Part shown: positions 26,441-35,262 of the stretch, piece after piece
Layout of the letters: every line of letters begins with the position of its first letter
How positions within the stretch are numbered: the first letter of the stretch is position 1
Source: Paenibacillus sp. MMS20-IR301
GTDB taxonomy: Bacteria; Bacillota; Bacilli; Paenibacillales; Paenibacillaceae
Length of the DNA stretch: 64,000 bases
Assembly (NCBI RefSeq): GCF_032302195.1
Contig: NZ_CP135275.1
Coordinates: forward strand, 6,353,501-6,417,500
Direction: 5' to 3'
Translations under genes and position numbers: made by a program
The notes under the pieces: model-generated
Databases searched by the model: none
Seen by the model: the letters and a program-made list of their open reading frames with translations, nothing else
Told to the model about the DNA's origin: nothing

Positions 26441-26848
26441 ATGAATGTCGATAATTGCCCGAGATGCGGCCGGTTGTATGTGAAGAACATAATGAACCTG
26501 TGCCAGCCCTGTGTTAAAGAATTAGAGCATGAATATGAAATCTGTGTTGAATATCTGCGTAAAAATAGAGGCACCAACATTCAGGAATTATCCGATGCCA
26601 CAGATATTTCCATTAAGGAAATCACCCGGTTTATCCGAGAGGGCCGGATTTCAATAGCGAATGCACCTAATATGATGCTCCCTTGTGAAGTGTGCGGAAC
26701 CCTCATACGTGACGGGCATATGTGTGACAGCTGCCGCAGCCGGTTGACCAAGGAGCTTGCGAATGCGGCCAAGGAAGCGGCTGAGAATGAGAGGGAAAAG
26801 AAGAATCCGAATACTGCTTACCGCGCAGTTGATAAGTTCCGCAACTAA
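26441..26848 (+). CDS. yvyF: Flagellar operon protein YvyF (TIGR03826 family)
   Basis: 135 residues. The first gene of the flgM operon region in Bacillus-like genomes; its exact role is not established. An N-terminal zinc-finger-like pair CPRCGRLY and CQPC (~6-30) is followed by a small helix-turn-helix-like segment (NIQELSDATDISIKEITRFIREG, quoted in part, ~47-68). A second Cys pair CEVCGTLI and CDSCRSR (~83-104) and a charged helical tail complete it. RBS GGAAGGGAG precedes the ATG. It is followed by the terminator that overlaps the flgM sigma-D promoter, so it may be transcribed separately from flgM. Confidence 0.88.
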   Translation: MNVDNCPRCGRLYVKNIMNLCQPCVKELEHEYEICVEYLRKNRGTNIQELSDATDISIKEITRFIREGRISIANAPNMMLPCEVCGTLIRDGHMCDSCRSRLTKELANAAKEAAENEREKKNPNTAYRAVDKFRN

Positions 26849-26877
26849 TTAAATCTGCAAAAAAACGTTTGCAGCTA

Positions 26878-26905
26878 TAAAGAATGTTTCAACAAAGGCC
26901 GATAA
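26878..26905 (+). promoter_or_regulatory. Sigma-D promoter of flgM
   Basis: TAAA at 26878-26881, a 16-bp spacer and GCCGATAA at 26898-26905. It matches the sigma-D consensus and the known location of PflgM in B. subtilis. The -10 element is also the left arm of the hairpin at 26898-26925. Confidence 0.75.
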
Positions 26906-26931
26906 ACTTAGTAAAGATTATCGGCTTTTTT
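26898..26931 (+). terminator. Terminator of yvyF overlapping the flgM promoter
   Basis: GCCGATAA (26898-26905) pairs with TTATCGGC (26918-26925) around a 12-nt loop, followed by six T residues. Sigma-D transcripts would start inside the loop (about 26911-26913), lack the left arm, and so escape termination. Confidence 0.75.
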
Positions 26932-26954
26932 ATATTAGAAGGAAGGTGGAAGTT

Positions 26955-27242
26955 ATGAAAATTAACGAGACCGGACGAATTAACGCGATTAATCCGTATC
27001 AGCGCACCGCGGAATCGCAAAGGCAGGAACAGATGAAGAAGAGTACACGCAAGGATGAGGTATCGATATCGGATGAAGCAATTAAGCTGCTCCAGGCACA
27101 GAACAGCGGCAAGATTGATGCTGAACGTGCGAACAAGATCGAAAGCCTGAAACAGCAAGTATCCGCAGGTACCTACCAGGTTGATGCAGCCAAGCTCGCA
27201 GAGACACTCGCCCCCTACTTTAAGCAATCCTCCGAGAATTAG
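26955..27242 (+). CDS. flgM: Anti-sigma-D factor FlgM
   Basis: 95 residues. FlgM binds sigma-D until the hook-basal body is complete, delaying flagellin and other late genes. The start KINETGRINAINPYQR is the family N-terminus, and VSISDEAIKLLQAQ marks the sigma-binding helical half. ATG 26955 is chosen over GTG 26946, which lies inside the RBS region GGAAGGTGG. It is the first gene of flgM-flgN-flgK-flgL; flgN follows directly after its stop. Confidence 0.93.
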   Translation: MKINETGRINAINPYQRTAESQRQEQMKKSTRKDEVSISDEAIKLLQAQNSGKIDAERANKIESLKQQVSAGTYQVDAAKLAETLAPYFKQSSEN

Positions 27243-27254
27243 GTGAATACACCC

Positions 27255-27755
27255 ATGGCACTTACAACATTATTAGAACTGCTTGAGCGGCTGGACGAAG
27301 CACATGTGCAAATGCTGGAGCTGGCCGCTTTTAAGAAGCAGACCATTATGGACAATAAGGTGGATGGTCTGATTGACATCATGAACCGTGAGTCCAAGCT
27401 GATGAAGGTGATTGGACAGCTCGAAGAGCAGCGTGCCGGAGCGGCATTTGCTTTTCTTCAGGGGGTTGGAATCCGTTCCAATCTGAATCTGAATCTGACC
27501 GAGCTGTCCCGCCTTGTATTTGACCCTGAGGACAAATCGCGGCTGCTGCAGATCCAGCAGAAGCTTTCCGGCACATTACAGCGTTTGAAGCTGGCCAATG
27601 AGCTGAACCAGAAGCTGATCGAGCAGTCGCTTACCTTTATAGATTATTCCCTGGATTTGCTTGTCGGAAGACCAAATCAGGAAATGACGTATCACCATCC
27701 GTCCGACAAGGGCAGCAGCGTAACCCGGCCGGGCCTCTTTGATGCCCGCGGATAG
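27255..27755 (+). CDS. flgN: Flagellar export chaperone FlgN
   Basis: 166 residues from ATG 27255, which has AGGTG nine nt upstream; a GTG at 27243 abutting flgM is the alternative. FlgN keeps the hook-associated proteins FlgK and FlgL soluble until export. The protein is almost all helix with coiled-coil periodicity (LLELLERLDEAHVQMLELA and LQRLKLANELNQKLIEQSL), typical of the family, and ends in a short disordered tail. It lies directly upstream of its clients flgK and flgL. Confidence 0.88.
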   Translation: MALTTLLELLERLDEAHVQMLELAAFKKQTIMDNKVDGLIDIMNRESKLMKVIGQLEEQRAGAAFAFLQGVGIRSNLNLNLTELSRLVFDPEDKSRLLQIQQKLSGTLQRLKLANELNQKLIEQSLTFIDYSLDLLVGRPNQEMTYHHPSDKGSSVTRPGLFDARG

Positions 27756-27811
27756 CCTGTTATCCGTAATTCCCCGTTCGCCGCAGCAATCATAAGGGAG
27801 GAACAAGTAGC

Positions 27812-29413
27812 ATGACATCGACATTTCATTCCATAGAGACAGCAAGACGAAGCCTGTTTACTCAGACAGCTGCGCTCAACACAACCGGCCACAACATCGC
27901 CAACGCCAATACGGAAGGCTACACCCGACAGCGTGTGAACATGCGGGCATCTATTCCTATTGAAGCTTATGGACTCAGTAACTCTACAGTGCCAGGACAG
28001 CTGGGAACAGGTGTGGAGTTCGGCTCAATTGACCGTATTCGTGAGACCTTTCTGGATGATCAATATCGGAGCGAGAACTCTTCGCTTGGAGCTTGGACGA
28101 TCCAGTCGGATACGCTGGATAAGCTTGAGGCGATTTTTCAAGAACCATCGGATACAGGTATAAGCACAGTTCTTGATAATTTTTGGAAATCCTGGTCGGA
28201 TTTAAGCAAGAATCCGGAGGATAGTACGACCCGGAAAATTGTTGTTCAAACTGCTCAAGCTTTAACAGATGCACTTAATTATATGAGTAAGCAACTTAAA
28301 AACCTGGACACAGATTTAGCCTCTAACGTGGCTGTTAAGGGTACTGAAGTGCAAGGTTACTTGTCTTCTATTGCAGATTTAAACTCATCGATCTTTAAAA
28401 TTGAGAGCATGGGTGACAAAGCCAATGACTTAAGGGATCAACGTGATCTCCTGACCGATAAGCTCTCTAAGATTGCTAATGTCAGTGTAGTAGATACTGA
28501 ATATGGTTATAACATTTCAATGGGTAGCCAGCAGCTTGTTCAAGGAGCTACTGTAGCCGCTACTGTGGACAGTGCATTCCTCAATACGGCATTTGCATCA
28601 GGGGATCTAAATTCAGGCGAAGTATACGGAATGATTTCATCTAGTCAGAAATATGTTGCTGACTATAAGAAGCAGCTTGATAACATTGCAAATACCATTG
28701 CTAGTGGTGATATGGATATTACCATTCCTAAAGGCTCTATTCTTCCTGAAGGTACAATTTTAACTAATGATGCTACTGTTACGAGAACAGATGGTTCTAC
28801 AACTACTGTTACCGCTGGTACAGCACTTCCTAGAGGAGCAACTATAAGTGCTGACGTGAAAACAACCGTAAAAGGTTTGAATGGACTCCATCAGTTGGGA
28901 TACACAATGGACGGAACACTCAACACTGGCAAACCACTGTTTACAATAACGGGTGATGGAAATACAATTACAGCTAGTAATATCACATTTAATACTGAGA
29001 TTGCTGCTGACACCAATTTATTAGCTACCTCCCTTCGCACAACAGGGACAGGTAGTTCTGAATCAGTTGTTAAAGGAAATAATACCTTAGCGCTTTTATT
29101 AGCCAATCAGCAAATAGGAATATTCACATCACCAACTACTGGAATTAAGGCGACTGCGAGTTCATTTTACAAGTCAATGGTAGGACAATTAGGTATTCAA
29201 TCACAGGAAGCAACGCGTCAGACTGAAAACTCTAACTACCTTGTAGAACAGGTGAATGCTCGTCGACAATCAGTTAGTGGTGTATCTCTAGATGAAGAAA
29301 TGTCGAATATGCTTGTTTTTCAACATGCATATAGTGCTGCTGCGCGGTTTATGACGACATATGATGAGATGCTTGATAAATTAATCAACTCTACTGGCAC
29401 TGTAGGTAGATAA
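27812..29413 (+). CDS. flgK: Hook-associated protein FlgK (HAP1)
   Basis: 533 residues. FlgK forms the hook-filament junction outside the cell. Conserved ends are present: IETARRSLFTQTAALNTTGH plus NIANANTEGYTRQRVN at the N-terminus and SGVSLDEEMSNMLVFQHAYS at the C-terminus. The middle (~300-360) carries a Thr/Gly-rich insert with a repeated pattern, IPKGSILPEGTIL then TAGTALPRGATI. RBS GGGAGGAAC precedes ATG 27812. Base composition changes within the gene: the first ~300 bp are about 50% GC, the rest is AT-rich like the following genes. Confidence 0.95.
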   Translation: MTSTFHSIETARRSLFTQTAALNTTGHNIANANTEGYTRQRVNMRASIPIEAYGLSNSTVPGQLGTGVEFGSIDRIRETFLDDQYRSENSSLGAWTIQSDTLDKLEAIFQEPSDTGISTVLDNFWKSWSDLSKNPEDSTTRKIVVQTAQALTDALNYMSKQLKNLDTDLASNVAVKGTEVQGYLSSIADLNSSIFKIESMGDKANDLRDQRDLLTDKLSKIANVSVVDTEYGYNISMGSQQLVQGATVAATVDSAFLNTAFASGDLNSGEVYGMISSSQKYVADYKKQLDNIANTIASGDMDITIPKGSILPEGTILTNDATVTRTDGSTTTVTAGTALPRGATISADVKTTVKGLNGLHQLGYTMDGTLNTGKPLFTITGDGNTITASNITFNTEIAADTNLLATSLRTTGTGSSESVVKGNNTLALLLANQQIGIFTSPTTGIKATASSFYKSMVGQLGIQSQEATRQTENSNYLVEQVNARRQSVSGVSLDEEMSNMLVFQHAYSAAARFMTTYDEMLDKLINSTGTVGR

Positions 29414-29429
29414 GAAGGGAGGCTTTAAA

Positions 29430-30350
29430 ATGTTACGTGTAACCTCCAATATGATGAATTCACAGCTACTGCTTAACTTGAATCGAAATGCTCGTACTAT
29501 GAACGATACACAGTTGCAGTTAGCAACTGGACGCAAACTAAATAAGCCTTCAGATGATCCTGTAGGCATAACTTATTCTCTCCGCTATCGTGCAGATTTG
29601 TCCGCGAATGAGCAATACCAAGAGAATGTAGATGATGCTACATCATGGTTAGAATTTAATGATACAGTATTGACTCAGACCGGAGACGTAATTCAACGAC
29701 TTCGTGAGCTCTCCGTAAAAGGAGCCAGTGGATCTAACCCGCAAGAAGCGCTTGATAGTATCAATGCAGAGGTGAAGCAACTCAAGGAGCAGCTTATTGA
29801 TATTTCTAATAGTCAGTTCAAGGGGAAATATATATTTAATGGACAGCAATACGATGTGCAACCATATAAATTTGCTACAGGAACAGACGGAACTCCTGAC
29901 ACATCTGGTGCAGCTTCTATTGTTACGGATAAAGGGCTATTGAATTATTCTGTAGGTGACAGTGTTCAGCTTCCAATCAATATTACAGGAAATGATGTAT
30001 TTGGTGGAGACGAAGCAGATAATATCTTTGCTGTTATTGATAAGATTTCGGCTGCTCTAGCTTCAGGAGATACTGCTGAGATCTCCAGTCAATTGGGCAA
30101 TATTGACAGTCGTATCAACAAAATGTTAACTGTACAGGCGGATGTCGGAGCGAAAACCAACCGTATTGAGCTAATGAAGAATAGATTAAGCGATATGGAA
30201 GTGAACTTGACGGATTTGCAGTCGAAAACTGAAGACGGTGATTATGCGGAGATGTTAATGCAGTCCAAAATTCAAGAGAATATATATAATGCTTCACTTT
30301 CTGTAGGCTCTAAGATTATCCAGTCTACCCTTGTAGATTTCATAAGATAG
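29430..30350 (+). CDS. flgL: Hook-associated protein FlgL (HAP3)
   Basis: 306 residues. Second junction protein between hook and filament, homologous to flagellin. N-terminal RVTSNMMNSQLLLNLNRN and LATGRKLNKPSDDPVGITYS are the family's flagellin-like motif. The C-terminal helix ends MLMQSKIQENIYNASLSVG. RBS AGAAGGGAGG. The 17-bp gap after flgK shows an operon. Codons are AT-rich. Confidence 0.95.
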   Translation: MLRVTSNMMNSQLLLNLNRNARTMNDTQLQLATGRKLNKPSDDPVGITYSLRYRADLSANEQYQENVDDATSWLEFNDTVLTQTGDVIQRLRELSVKGASGSNPQEALDSINAEVKQLKEQLIDISNSQFKGKYIFNGQQYDVQPYKFATGTDGTPDTSGAASIVTDKGLLNYSVGDSVQLPINITGNDVFGGDEADNIFAVIDKISAALASGDTAEISSQLGNIDSRINKMLTVQADVGAKTNRIELMKNRLSDMEVNLTDLQSKTEDGDYAEMLMQSKIQENIYNASLSVGSKIIQSTLVDFIR

Positions 30351-30360
30351 GGGGAGACTT

Positions 30361-30924
30361 ATGATACCAATAGTTCAAATACGGCAGACTAAAGCTTTAA
30401 TTGGAATTGAGACTACTCCTGGTAGCTTGTCTATCGTTCAGCCCAGAATGGACATGCAAATTACTACAACTCCTGGGCAATTAGAAATTCATCAGTCTCC
30501 TCCTGAGATGACAATTGATCAGTCTCAGGCCAGGGCTGCATACACCGGTGGAACTTACCACGAGATGAGCCAGCGTATCTATTCGGGTGTCGAGCAGTTA
30601 TGGCTTCAAGGCATTGCAAAGCGTATGGAGCAGGGCGAACGGATGGCTAATTTTCAAAAACCAGGAAATAGTATAGCGGAGGTTTACGGTGAGGATTGGC
30701 AGCCTGTTTCCTACCCCGAGATTCGTGGACCGGCATCCGTCGATAACGTACGAATAGATGTCAAGGCTGTTCCACCCAAAATAGAATATCGTAAAGCTGA
30801 AGTCAACATTCAAGTGAAGGCCCACGATCCCGAAATTAACTATACACCGTCAAGCGTGGATATTTATCTGAGGCAAAAGCCATCCATAAGTTTTATTCCA
30901 CCGGAGATTGATATTCAAATGTAA
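30361..30924 (+). CDS. yviE: YviE-like flagellar-operon protein (DUF6470 type)
   Basis: 187 residues, no signal peptide. The sequence is made of short beta repeats with alternating charged residues: QIRQTKALIGIETTPG, MDMQITTTPGQLEIHQSP, then EVNIQVKAHDPEINY and ending IPPEIDIQM. This is characteristic of YviE proteins found between flgL and fliW. Its function is unknown. It begins 10 nt after flgL and is followed by a terminator, so it ends the flgM operon here. Confidence 0.85.
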   Translation: MIPIVQIRQTKALIGIETTPGSLSIVQPRMDMQITTTPGQLEIHQSPPEMTIDQSQARAAYTGGTYHEMSQRIYSGVEQLWLQGIAKRMEQGERMANFQKPGNSIAEVYGEDWQPVSYPEIRGPASVDNVRIDVKAVPPKIEYRKAEVNIQVKAHDPEINYTPSSVDIYLRQKPSISFIPPEIDIQM

Positions 30925-30936
30925 ATATTATTACAG

Positions 30937-30980
30937 GCTATAGATTCGGTTGATCATGACCAAATGTCTATAGCTTTTTT
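30937..30980 (+). terminator. Terminator after yviE
   Basis: GCTATAGA (30937-30944) pairs with TCTATAGC (30967-30974); the 22-nt loop contains a smaller GGT/ACC pairing. Six T residues follow. Confidence 0.75.
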
Positions 30981-31010
30981 ATTAGACTATGAATAAGGAG
31001 TGTTTACAGA

Positions 31011-31457
31011 ATGAATATAAAAACATTAACTTGGGGGACGCTGAATATTAAAGATGAACAGATTTATCATTTTTCCAAGGGGATTCCAGGTTTTGAAGAA
31101 GAAGTTGATTTTGCATTAATTACGGTAGAAGACGGACCGTTTAGCTATTTACAATCTCTTCGAAATCAAAGTGTATCTTTTTTATTGAGTGATCCCTTCG
31201 TTTTCTACTCTTCTTATGAATTTGAGCTATCGGAAGCTGACAAAGAAGAACTGGAGATTGTGGACCAGGTAAATGTACTCTGTATAGTCACGATCAAAGA
31301 AGAATTGGAGAGCTCGACTGTTAATTTACTAGCACCGATTGTACTTAATCCCGTTAAGCGTTCAGGGAAGCAGGTTGTACTTCATAAGTCAAACTACCAA
31401 GCAAGACATGGCTTATGGAGTGCTTCCCAAAATTATTATGAAAAAGGTGGTGAATAA
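31011..31457 (+). CDS. fliW: Flagellar assembly factor FliW
   Basis: 148 residues. FliW binds flagellin and, when free, sequesters CsrA; this couples flagellin translation to export. Family motifs are [10 protein letters not shown] (~22-31), [15 protein letters not shown] and [20 protein letters not shown] near the end. RBS ATAAGGAG precedes ATG 31011. The stop lies one base before the csrA start, so the two antagonists are cotranslated. Confidence 0.94.
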   Translation: MNIKTLTWGTLNIKDEQIYHFSKGIPGFEEEVDFALITVEDGPFSYLQSLRNQSVSFLLSDPFVFYSSYEFELSEADKEELEIVDQVNVLCIVTIKEELESSTVNLLAPIVLNPVKRSGKQVVLHKSNYQARHGLWSASQNYYEKGGE

Positions 31458-31458
31458 T

Positions 31459-31692
31459 ATGCTTGTTCTTACCCGTAAAAAGGGCGAATCGATTATTGTA
31501 CAGGATAATATCGAAATCACCATTTTGAGTGTAGAAGGGGATGTAGTGAAAGTAGGCATAAACGCTCCGAAACATGTCGATATCTTCAGGGAAGAAGTAT
31601 ATATTTCTATAAAAGAAGCTAATAAGGAATCTGCTGCACCCGCACCTACAAATCTTGATGCTCTTATGGAGCGGCTGCGTAAACAAAAATAA
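31459..31692 (+). CDS. csrA: Carbon storage regulator CsrA
   Basis: 77 residues. RNA-binding dimer that represses hag translation by covering its Shine-Dalgarno sequence. The start [14 protein letters not shown] and [17 protein letters not shown] are invariant family features; the RNA-contacting Leu4/Arg6 and the late Arg are present. The true start is ATG 31459 with AAAGGTGGTG upstream; a longer in-frame reading from 31339 lies inside fliW and is not used. The C-terminal tail (~55-77) is slightly longer than in E. coli. The target leader lies just downstream. Confidence 0.95.
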   Translation: MLVLTRKKGESIIVQDNIEITILSVEGDVVKVGINAPKHVDIFREEVYISIKEANKESAAPAPTNLDALMERLRKQK

Positions 31693-31717
31693 ATTTATGA
31701 ATTCATAATATTTGCTA

Positions 31718-31744
31718 TAAAAAAATTAGCTGAAGAGTCGATAT
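31718..31744 (+). promoter_or_regulatory. Sigma-D promoter of hag
   Basis: TAAA at 31718-31721, exactly 15 bp, then GTCGATAT at 31737-31744: one mismatch to the consensus. It gives a leader of about 85-90 nt. Confidence 0.75.
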
Positions 31745-31794
31745 ATATATTAGACGTTGACCGGAGGGGCGGCCGACCTTAACGGCAGCGTTCA

Positions 31795-31830
31795 CCACAT
31801 GGATGTGGAATAACTTATTTTCAGGGAGGA
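31795..31830 (+). promoter_or_regulatory. CsrA-binding sites in the hag leader
   Basis: CCACATGGATGTGG (31795-31808) is a hairpin with GGA in the loop and matches the CsrA SELEX core ACARGGAUGU at all but one base. The second GGA lies in the Shine-Dalgarno sequence AGGGAGGA (31823-31830). This repeats the BS1/BS2 arrangement known in B. subtilis hag. Confidence 0.65.
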
Positions 31831-31838
31831 AATACACA

Positions 31839-33284
31839 ATGATTATCAATCACAACGTAACAGCATTGAATACTCATCGTCAATTGAGCACTAACACAGC
31901 TAACCAGAGCAAGAACATCGAGAAACTGTCTTCGGGTCTTCGTATCAACCGTGCAGGCGACGATGCAGCTGGTTTGGCAATTTCTGAAAAAATGCGTGGA
32001 CAAATTCGCGGTTTGGATCAAGCAAGCCGTAACGGACAAGACGCAATTTCTTTGATTCAAACTGCTGAAGGTGCATTGAACGAAACACATTCAATTCTCC
32101 AACGCGTTCGTGAACTGGCTGTTCAATCTGGTACAGATACTAATACTGCTGATGACCGCAAAAAGATTCAACAAGAAGTAGACGAGTTGGCTAAAGAAAT
32201 TACTCGTATCTCCAATACAACTGAATTCAATACTCAGAATTTGCTTGCTGGTGGTTTGAAGAACACTTATCAAATTGGTGCAAATGCAAACCAGAATCTT
32301 TCTTTGAGCGTTAGTGCTATGGATGCCAAGTCACTTGGAGTTTCTGGTGATGTTATCAGCACTACTTTGACTGCTGGTTCTGGAGTAACTGGTGTTACTG
32401 GTGTCACATCTGATCTTGGAGCAGGTGCTAGAGTTACAGTATCTGGTGTAACTGCAGCTAGCTACACAGCAGCAGCTGGGAATATTACAGGCGCTGTTAC
32501 TACTACTGGTTCTGCCTACACTGGATCTGCAGATTTCACGGTTCAATATAAAATTGCCAGTATTGGAACTCCGGCTACTGGTGACGTTACATCGGTAAGC
32601 TACTCAAAAGATGGAGGAACAACTTGGGCGACTGCTTCGGTAGCAGCTGGTGCATTTGATCTTGGAGAAGGTGTAAGTATTCAAATTGCTGATAATGCTG
32701 CAAACGGTGTTGGTAACCAAGGTTCAGTAGCGGTAAAGGCTGCAACAGCAGTTCTTACTTTGGGTAATACTGCAGGTAGTATTGGTTCTTCTGTAACCGT
32801 TCGTAGCAATCAAACTGGTGTAACTGTGGGTGATGCTTCCACTGGACGCACAGCTAATGTTGATTTTACATTCTCTGCATTGGCAGCAGGAACTCCTGCA
32901 TTGACCCAGACAAAACAAGCCTCTACTTCTGCAACAATTGATGCTAACGGGAATGTTTCGGGTCAGGCTACGGTTCAGAAAGGTATCGATGTTTCCTCGC
33001 AAGGGGCAGCTAATAGTGCAATTACTAATATCGATAAAGCTATCACAACAGTATCTTCAGAACGTTCTAAACTGGGTGCATACCAAAACCGTTTGGAGCA
33101 CACAATTAACAACCTGAATACTTCTTCCGAGAACTTAACTGCTGCAGAATCCCGTATCCGTGATGTTGATATGGCGAAAGAAATGATGGAGCAGACTAAA
33201 AACTCGATTCTGGCACAGGCTTCTCAAGCTATGTTGGCTCAAGCTAACCAACAGCCACAAGGAGTTCTTCAATTGCTTCGTTAA
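31839..33284 (+). CDS. hag: Flagellin Hag
   Basis: 481 residues; the main filament protein. Start ATG 31839 behind AGGGAGGA. The N-terminal D0/D1 region (IINHNVTALNTHRQLS, LSSGLRINRAGDDAAGLAIS) and C-terminal D0 (RDVDMAKEMMEQTKNSILAQ) are canonical. The central ~240 residues (150-390) are a Gly/Ala/Thr/Val-rich variable domain exposed on the filament, longer than in the ~300-residue B. subtilis protein. Regulation is by sigma-D and by CsrA/FliW through the leader. The gene ends in a strong terminator, behind which a group II intron is inserted. Confidence 0.96.
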   Translation: MIINHNVTALNTHRQLSTNTANQSKNIEKLSSGLRINRAGDDAAGLAISEKMRGQIRGLDQASRNGQDAISLIQTAEGALNETHSILQRVRELAVQSGTDTNTADDRKKIQQEVDELAKEITRISNTTEFNTQNLLAGGLKNTYQIGANANQNLSLSVSAMDAKSLGVSGDVISTTLTAGSGVTGVTGVTSDLGAGARVTVSGVTAASYTAAAGNITGAVTTTGSAYTGSADFTVQYKIASIGTPATGDVTSVSYSKDGGTTWATASVAAGAFDLGEGVSIQIADNAANGVGNQGSVAVKAATAVLTLGNTAGSIGSSVTVRSNQTGVTVGDASTGRTANVDFTFSALAAGTPALTQTKQASTSATIDANGNVSGQATVQKGIDVSSQGAANSAITNIDKAITTVSSERSKLGAYQNRLEHTINNLNTSSENLTAAESRIRDVDMAKEMMEQTKNSILAQASQAMLAQANQQPQGVLQLLR

Positions 33285-33315
33285 TTTCTTCAATTTTAAT
33301 AATTTTCTGATTATC

Positions 33316-33345
33316 AAGAACCCTGTTATTTCAGGGTTCTTTTTT
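33316..33345 (+). terminator. Rho-independent terminator of hag
   Basis: AAGAACCCTG (33316-33325) pairs with CAGGGTTCTT (33332-33341) around TTATTT; a T-run follows. The group II intron begins 2-3 nt after the T-run. Confidence 0.9.
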
Positions 33346-33347
33346 AC

Positions 33348-35170
33348 ATGCGCCTCACAGTCACACCATCTAGGTGGTTCAAATCCACCCGGTAACTTTA
33401 CCCTTTTAAGTACCGTAGCCGAAGTAGACATCCGGTAACCTTCGGTTGCCGGATGGGCAGGGTGTCTTCCGTGAGGAAGAATTTGAAGGGCCTGCAGGCA
33501 AAGTCCAGCCCGGAATGCAGTGAACCAGAGGTGGCGGTGATGCTGGGTGACCCGCCGTAAAAACGGGGAAACCTGTACCAGAAGGTATAGCTTACAGGAA
33601 AACAAACAATAGGGAAATGACCTGTAAGACTCATCGACGTGATTAGGGTCAGGATGGACGGAATAGGAGGTGCAGATAACTGAGGGGAGTCTCGTAGTCT
33701 CCTTGGCGCAAACGCGGACAAGGTAAGGGAGGTATAACCGAGAGGGAAAGCCAAGCCGAAGGGCTGCGAGATGGCGGATCGTTTCGTAGTAGTGAGTGGA
33801 TCCGGGCCGATGAAAGCTGGTAACAGACCGGAGGAGAAAACCCGGATGAGTATGCGCCTAAGATTTTTTTTTAGAGGCAAGTGAGCCAAGAAAAAAAAGT
33901 GGTGTCGCATACCCTGCTCTCACTCCAAAAGAGGAGAGACAGAGGCGAAGGGGACGTGCTTCGTCAAAGACTGTGAGGGTTCGTGAGTGGATGTCGTAAG
34001 CGCCGTAAATCAGCGAGGGTTTGACCGAGTGGGTACGTCCTGCCGAGAGCGAAAGATCGCTTGAGGATGAGGCAAACTGGCGACCTGAGTACATCCAGGG
34101 TAGCAGGAGCGATTGAAAGTTTTTTTTCTAACACGCAGTTGCCGGAATGGAACAAGCAAGGAATCGATATCTGTAACGGAAACAAGACCAGCTTGGTGAG
34201 TAGCGGTAAAGGTGGTGAAACACCAATGAAACTGAAAAGACGTTACTATTCCTTAATTTATAAAGTTTACCAAATAAATATTCTGCACGAAGCATGGTTA
34301 ACGGTGAAGTGGAATCAAGGAAGTGGCGTTATCGTTGGGATGTACGAGAAGAATGTGAGCACGAACCTAAGGGAACTCCAAAGGTTATTGCAGCAGGGCC
34401 GTTACGTCCCCGATCCGGTAAGGCGGCATTATATCGAGAAGGAAAATGGGAAGTTAAGACCGCCAGGCATTCTCACAGTCCAAGATCGCATATGTCAACA
34501 AGCCGTACGTCAAATTATTGAACCCATTTTCGAAGAAGATTTTTATTATTATAGCTGTGGTTTTCGAGCAGGATACTCGGCGCATCAAGCCATACGGACC
34601 ATCGGGCGGGCCAAACGTAATGGATATGAACATGTAGTAGACCTAAATATTGTATCGTTCTTCGATGAAATCCCCCACGGAGGGCTCATGGAGAAAGTGC
34701 AAGAGAGGATCTCCGACGGAAAGGTACTGACGCTCATTCGCGGATGGCTAACGGCGGGAATCATGGAAGATGATCAGTTCCATGAAACGGAAATCGGGTC
34801 TCCACAGGGCGGAGTGATCTCGCCACTGCTGGCGAACATTTATCTGAATACGTTTGACTGGGAAATGAAGGAGCAGGGATTCGCTGTAGTTAGATATGCG
34901 GATGCACCCGAAGAAAACAAAGGTTGCGGATTTCGATGAGGGATTTTATTTTCTGGGGTTTGACTTCAGAAACGAGGATGTGATTTAGCTGGACGTGAAA
35001 GTGAAGAAATATAAGGATAAAATCCGAAATGCAACACGTAGGCTGTTCGGCGACGGGTGAAGGAAACTCACTCCTGAAGATGGGGAACTGATGAAGGAAA
35101 GCCGTGTGCTGGAAATCCGTATGCACGGTTTAATGGGAGTCGGAGGGAGTAATCCTTCGTCTTACCCTAC
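33348..35170 (+). mobile_element. Degenerate group II intron (bacterial class C-like) behind the hag terminator
   Basis: A ~1.8-kb element whose 5' end reads ATGCG at 33348-33352 (consensus GTGYG). It contains structured intron RNA to ~34200, a broken reverse transcriptase gene, a domain V-like hairpin with the AGC triad (35098-35132, GCCGTG pairing with CACGGT) and a domain VI-like end near 35170. The insertion point directly behind a terminator T-run is the target habit of class C introns. The boundaries are approximate. With the protein inactive, it cannot move by itself. Confidence 0.75.
34226..35060 (+). pseudogene. ltrA-like: Broken group II intron reverse transcriptase/maturase
   Basis: The reading frame from ATG 34226 covers the RT fingers and palm: GKLRPPGILTVQDRICQQAV, YSCGFRAGYSAHQAI, SPQGGVISPLLANIYL and VVRYAD. 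The frame then runs into unrelated codons and stops at 34939. In another frame HPKKTKVADFDEGFYFLGFD resumes the normal motif, so part of motif 5 with the second catalytic Asp and the following ~40 residues are deleted. In motif 3 the expected first catalytic Asp appears as Asn (VDLNIVSFFDEI). The X/maturase domain is reduced to KKYKDKIRNATRR. The enzyme must be inactive. Confidence 0.85.
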
Positions 35171-35205
35171 TAATTAACTTTATTTTTGTATTATCTATAA
35201 TCTGC

Positions 35206-35235
35206 TTGACAACAAATTCCGATACATAGTATATA
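35206..35235 (+). promoter_or_regulatory. Candidate sigma-A promoter of flaG-fliD
   Basis: TTGACA at 35206-35211, an 18-bp spacer and TATATA at 35230-35235, just downstream of the intron. It would let flaG onward be transcribed independently of hag readthrough. Confidence 0.5.
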
Positions 35236-35262
35236 CAATGACCAGTGACGGAGGGTTCCGCG

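Noticed and set aside
31339..31458. Longer csrA start inside fliW
   Set aside because: CsrA proteins begin MLVLTRK; the extension is the out-of-frame fliW end and the proper RBS is before 31459.
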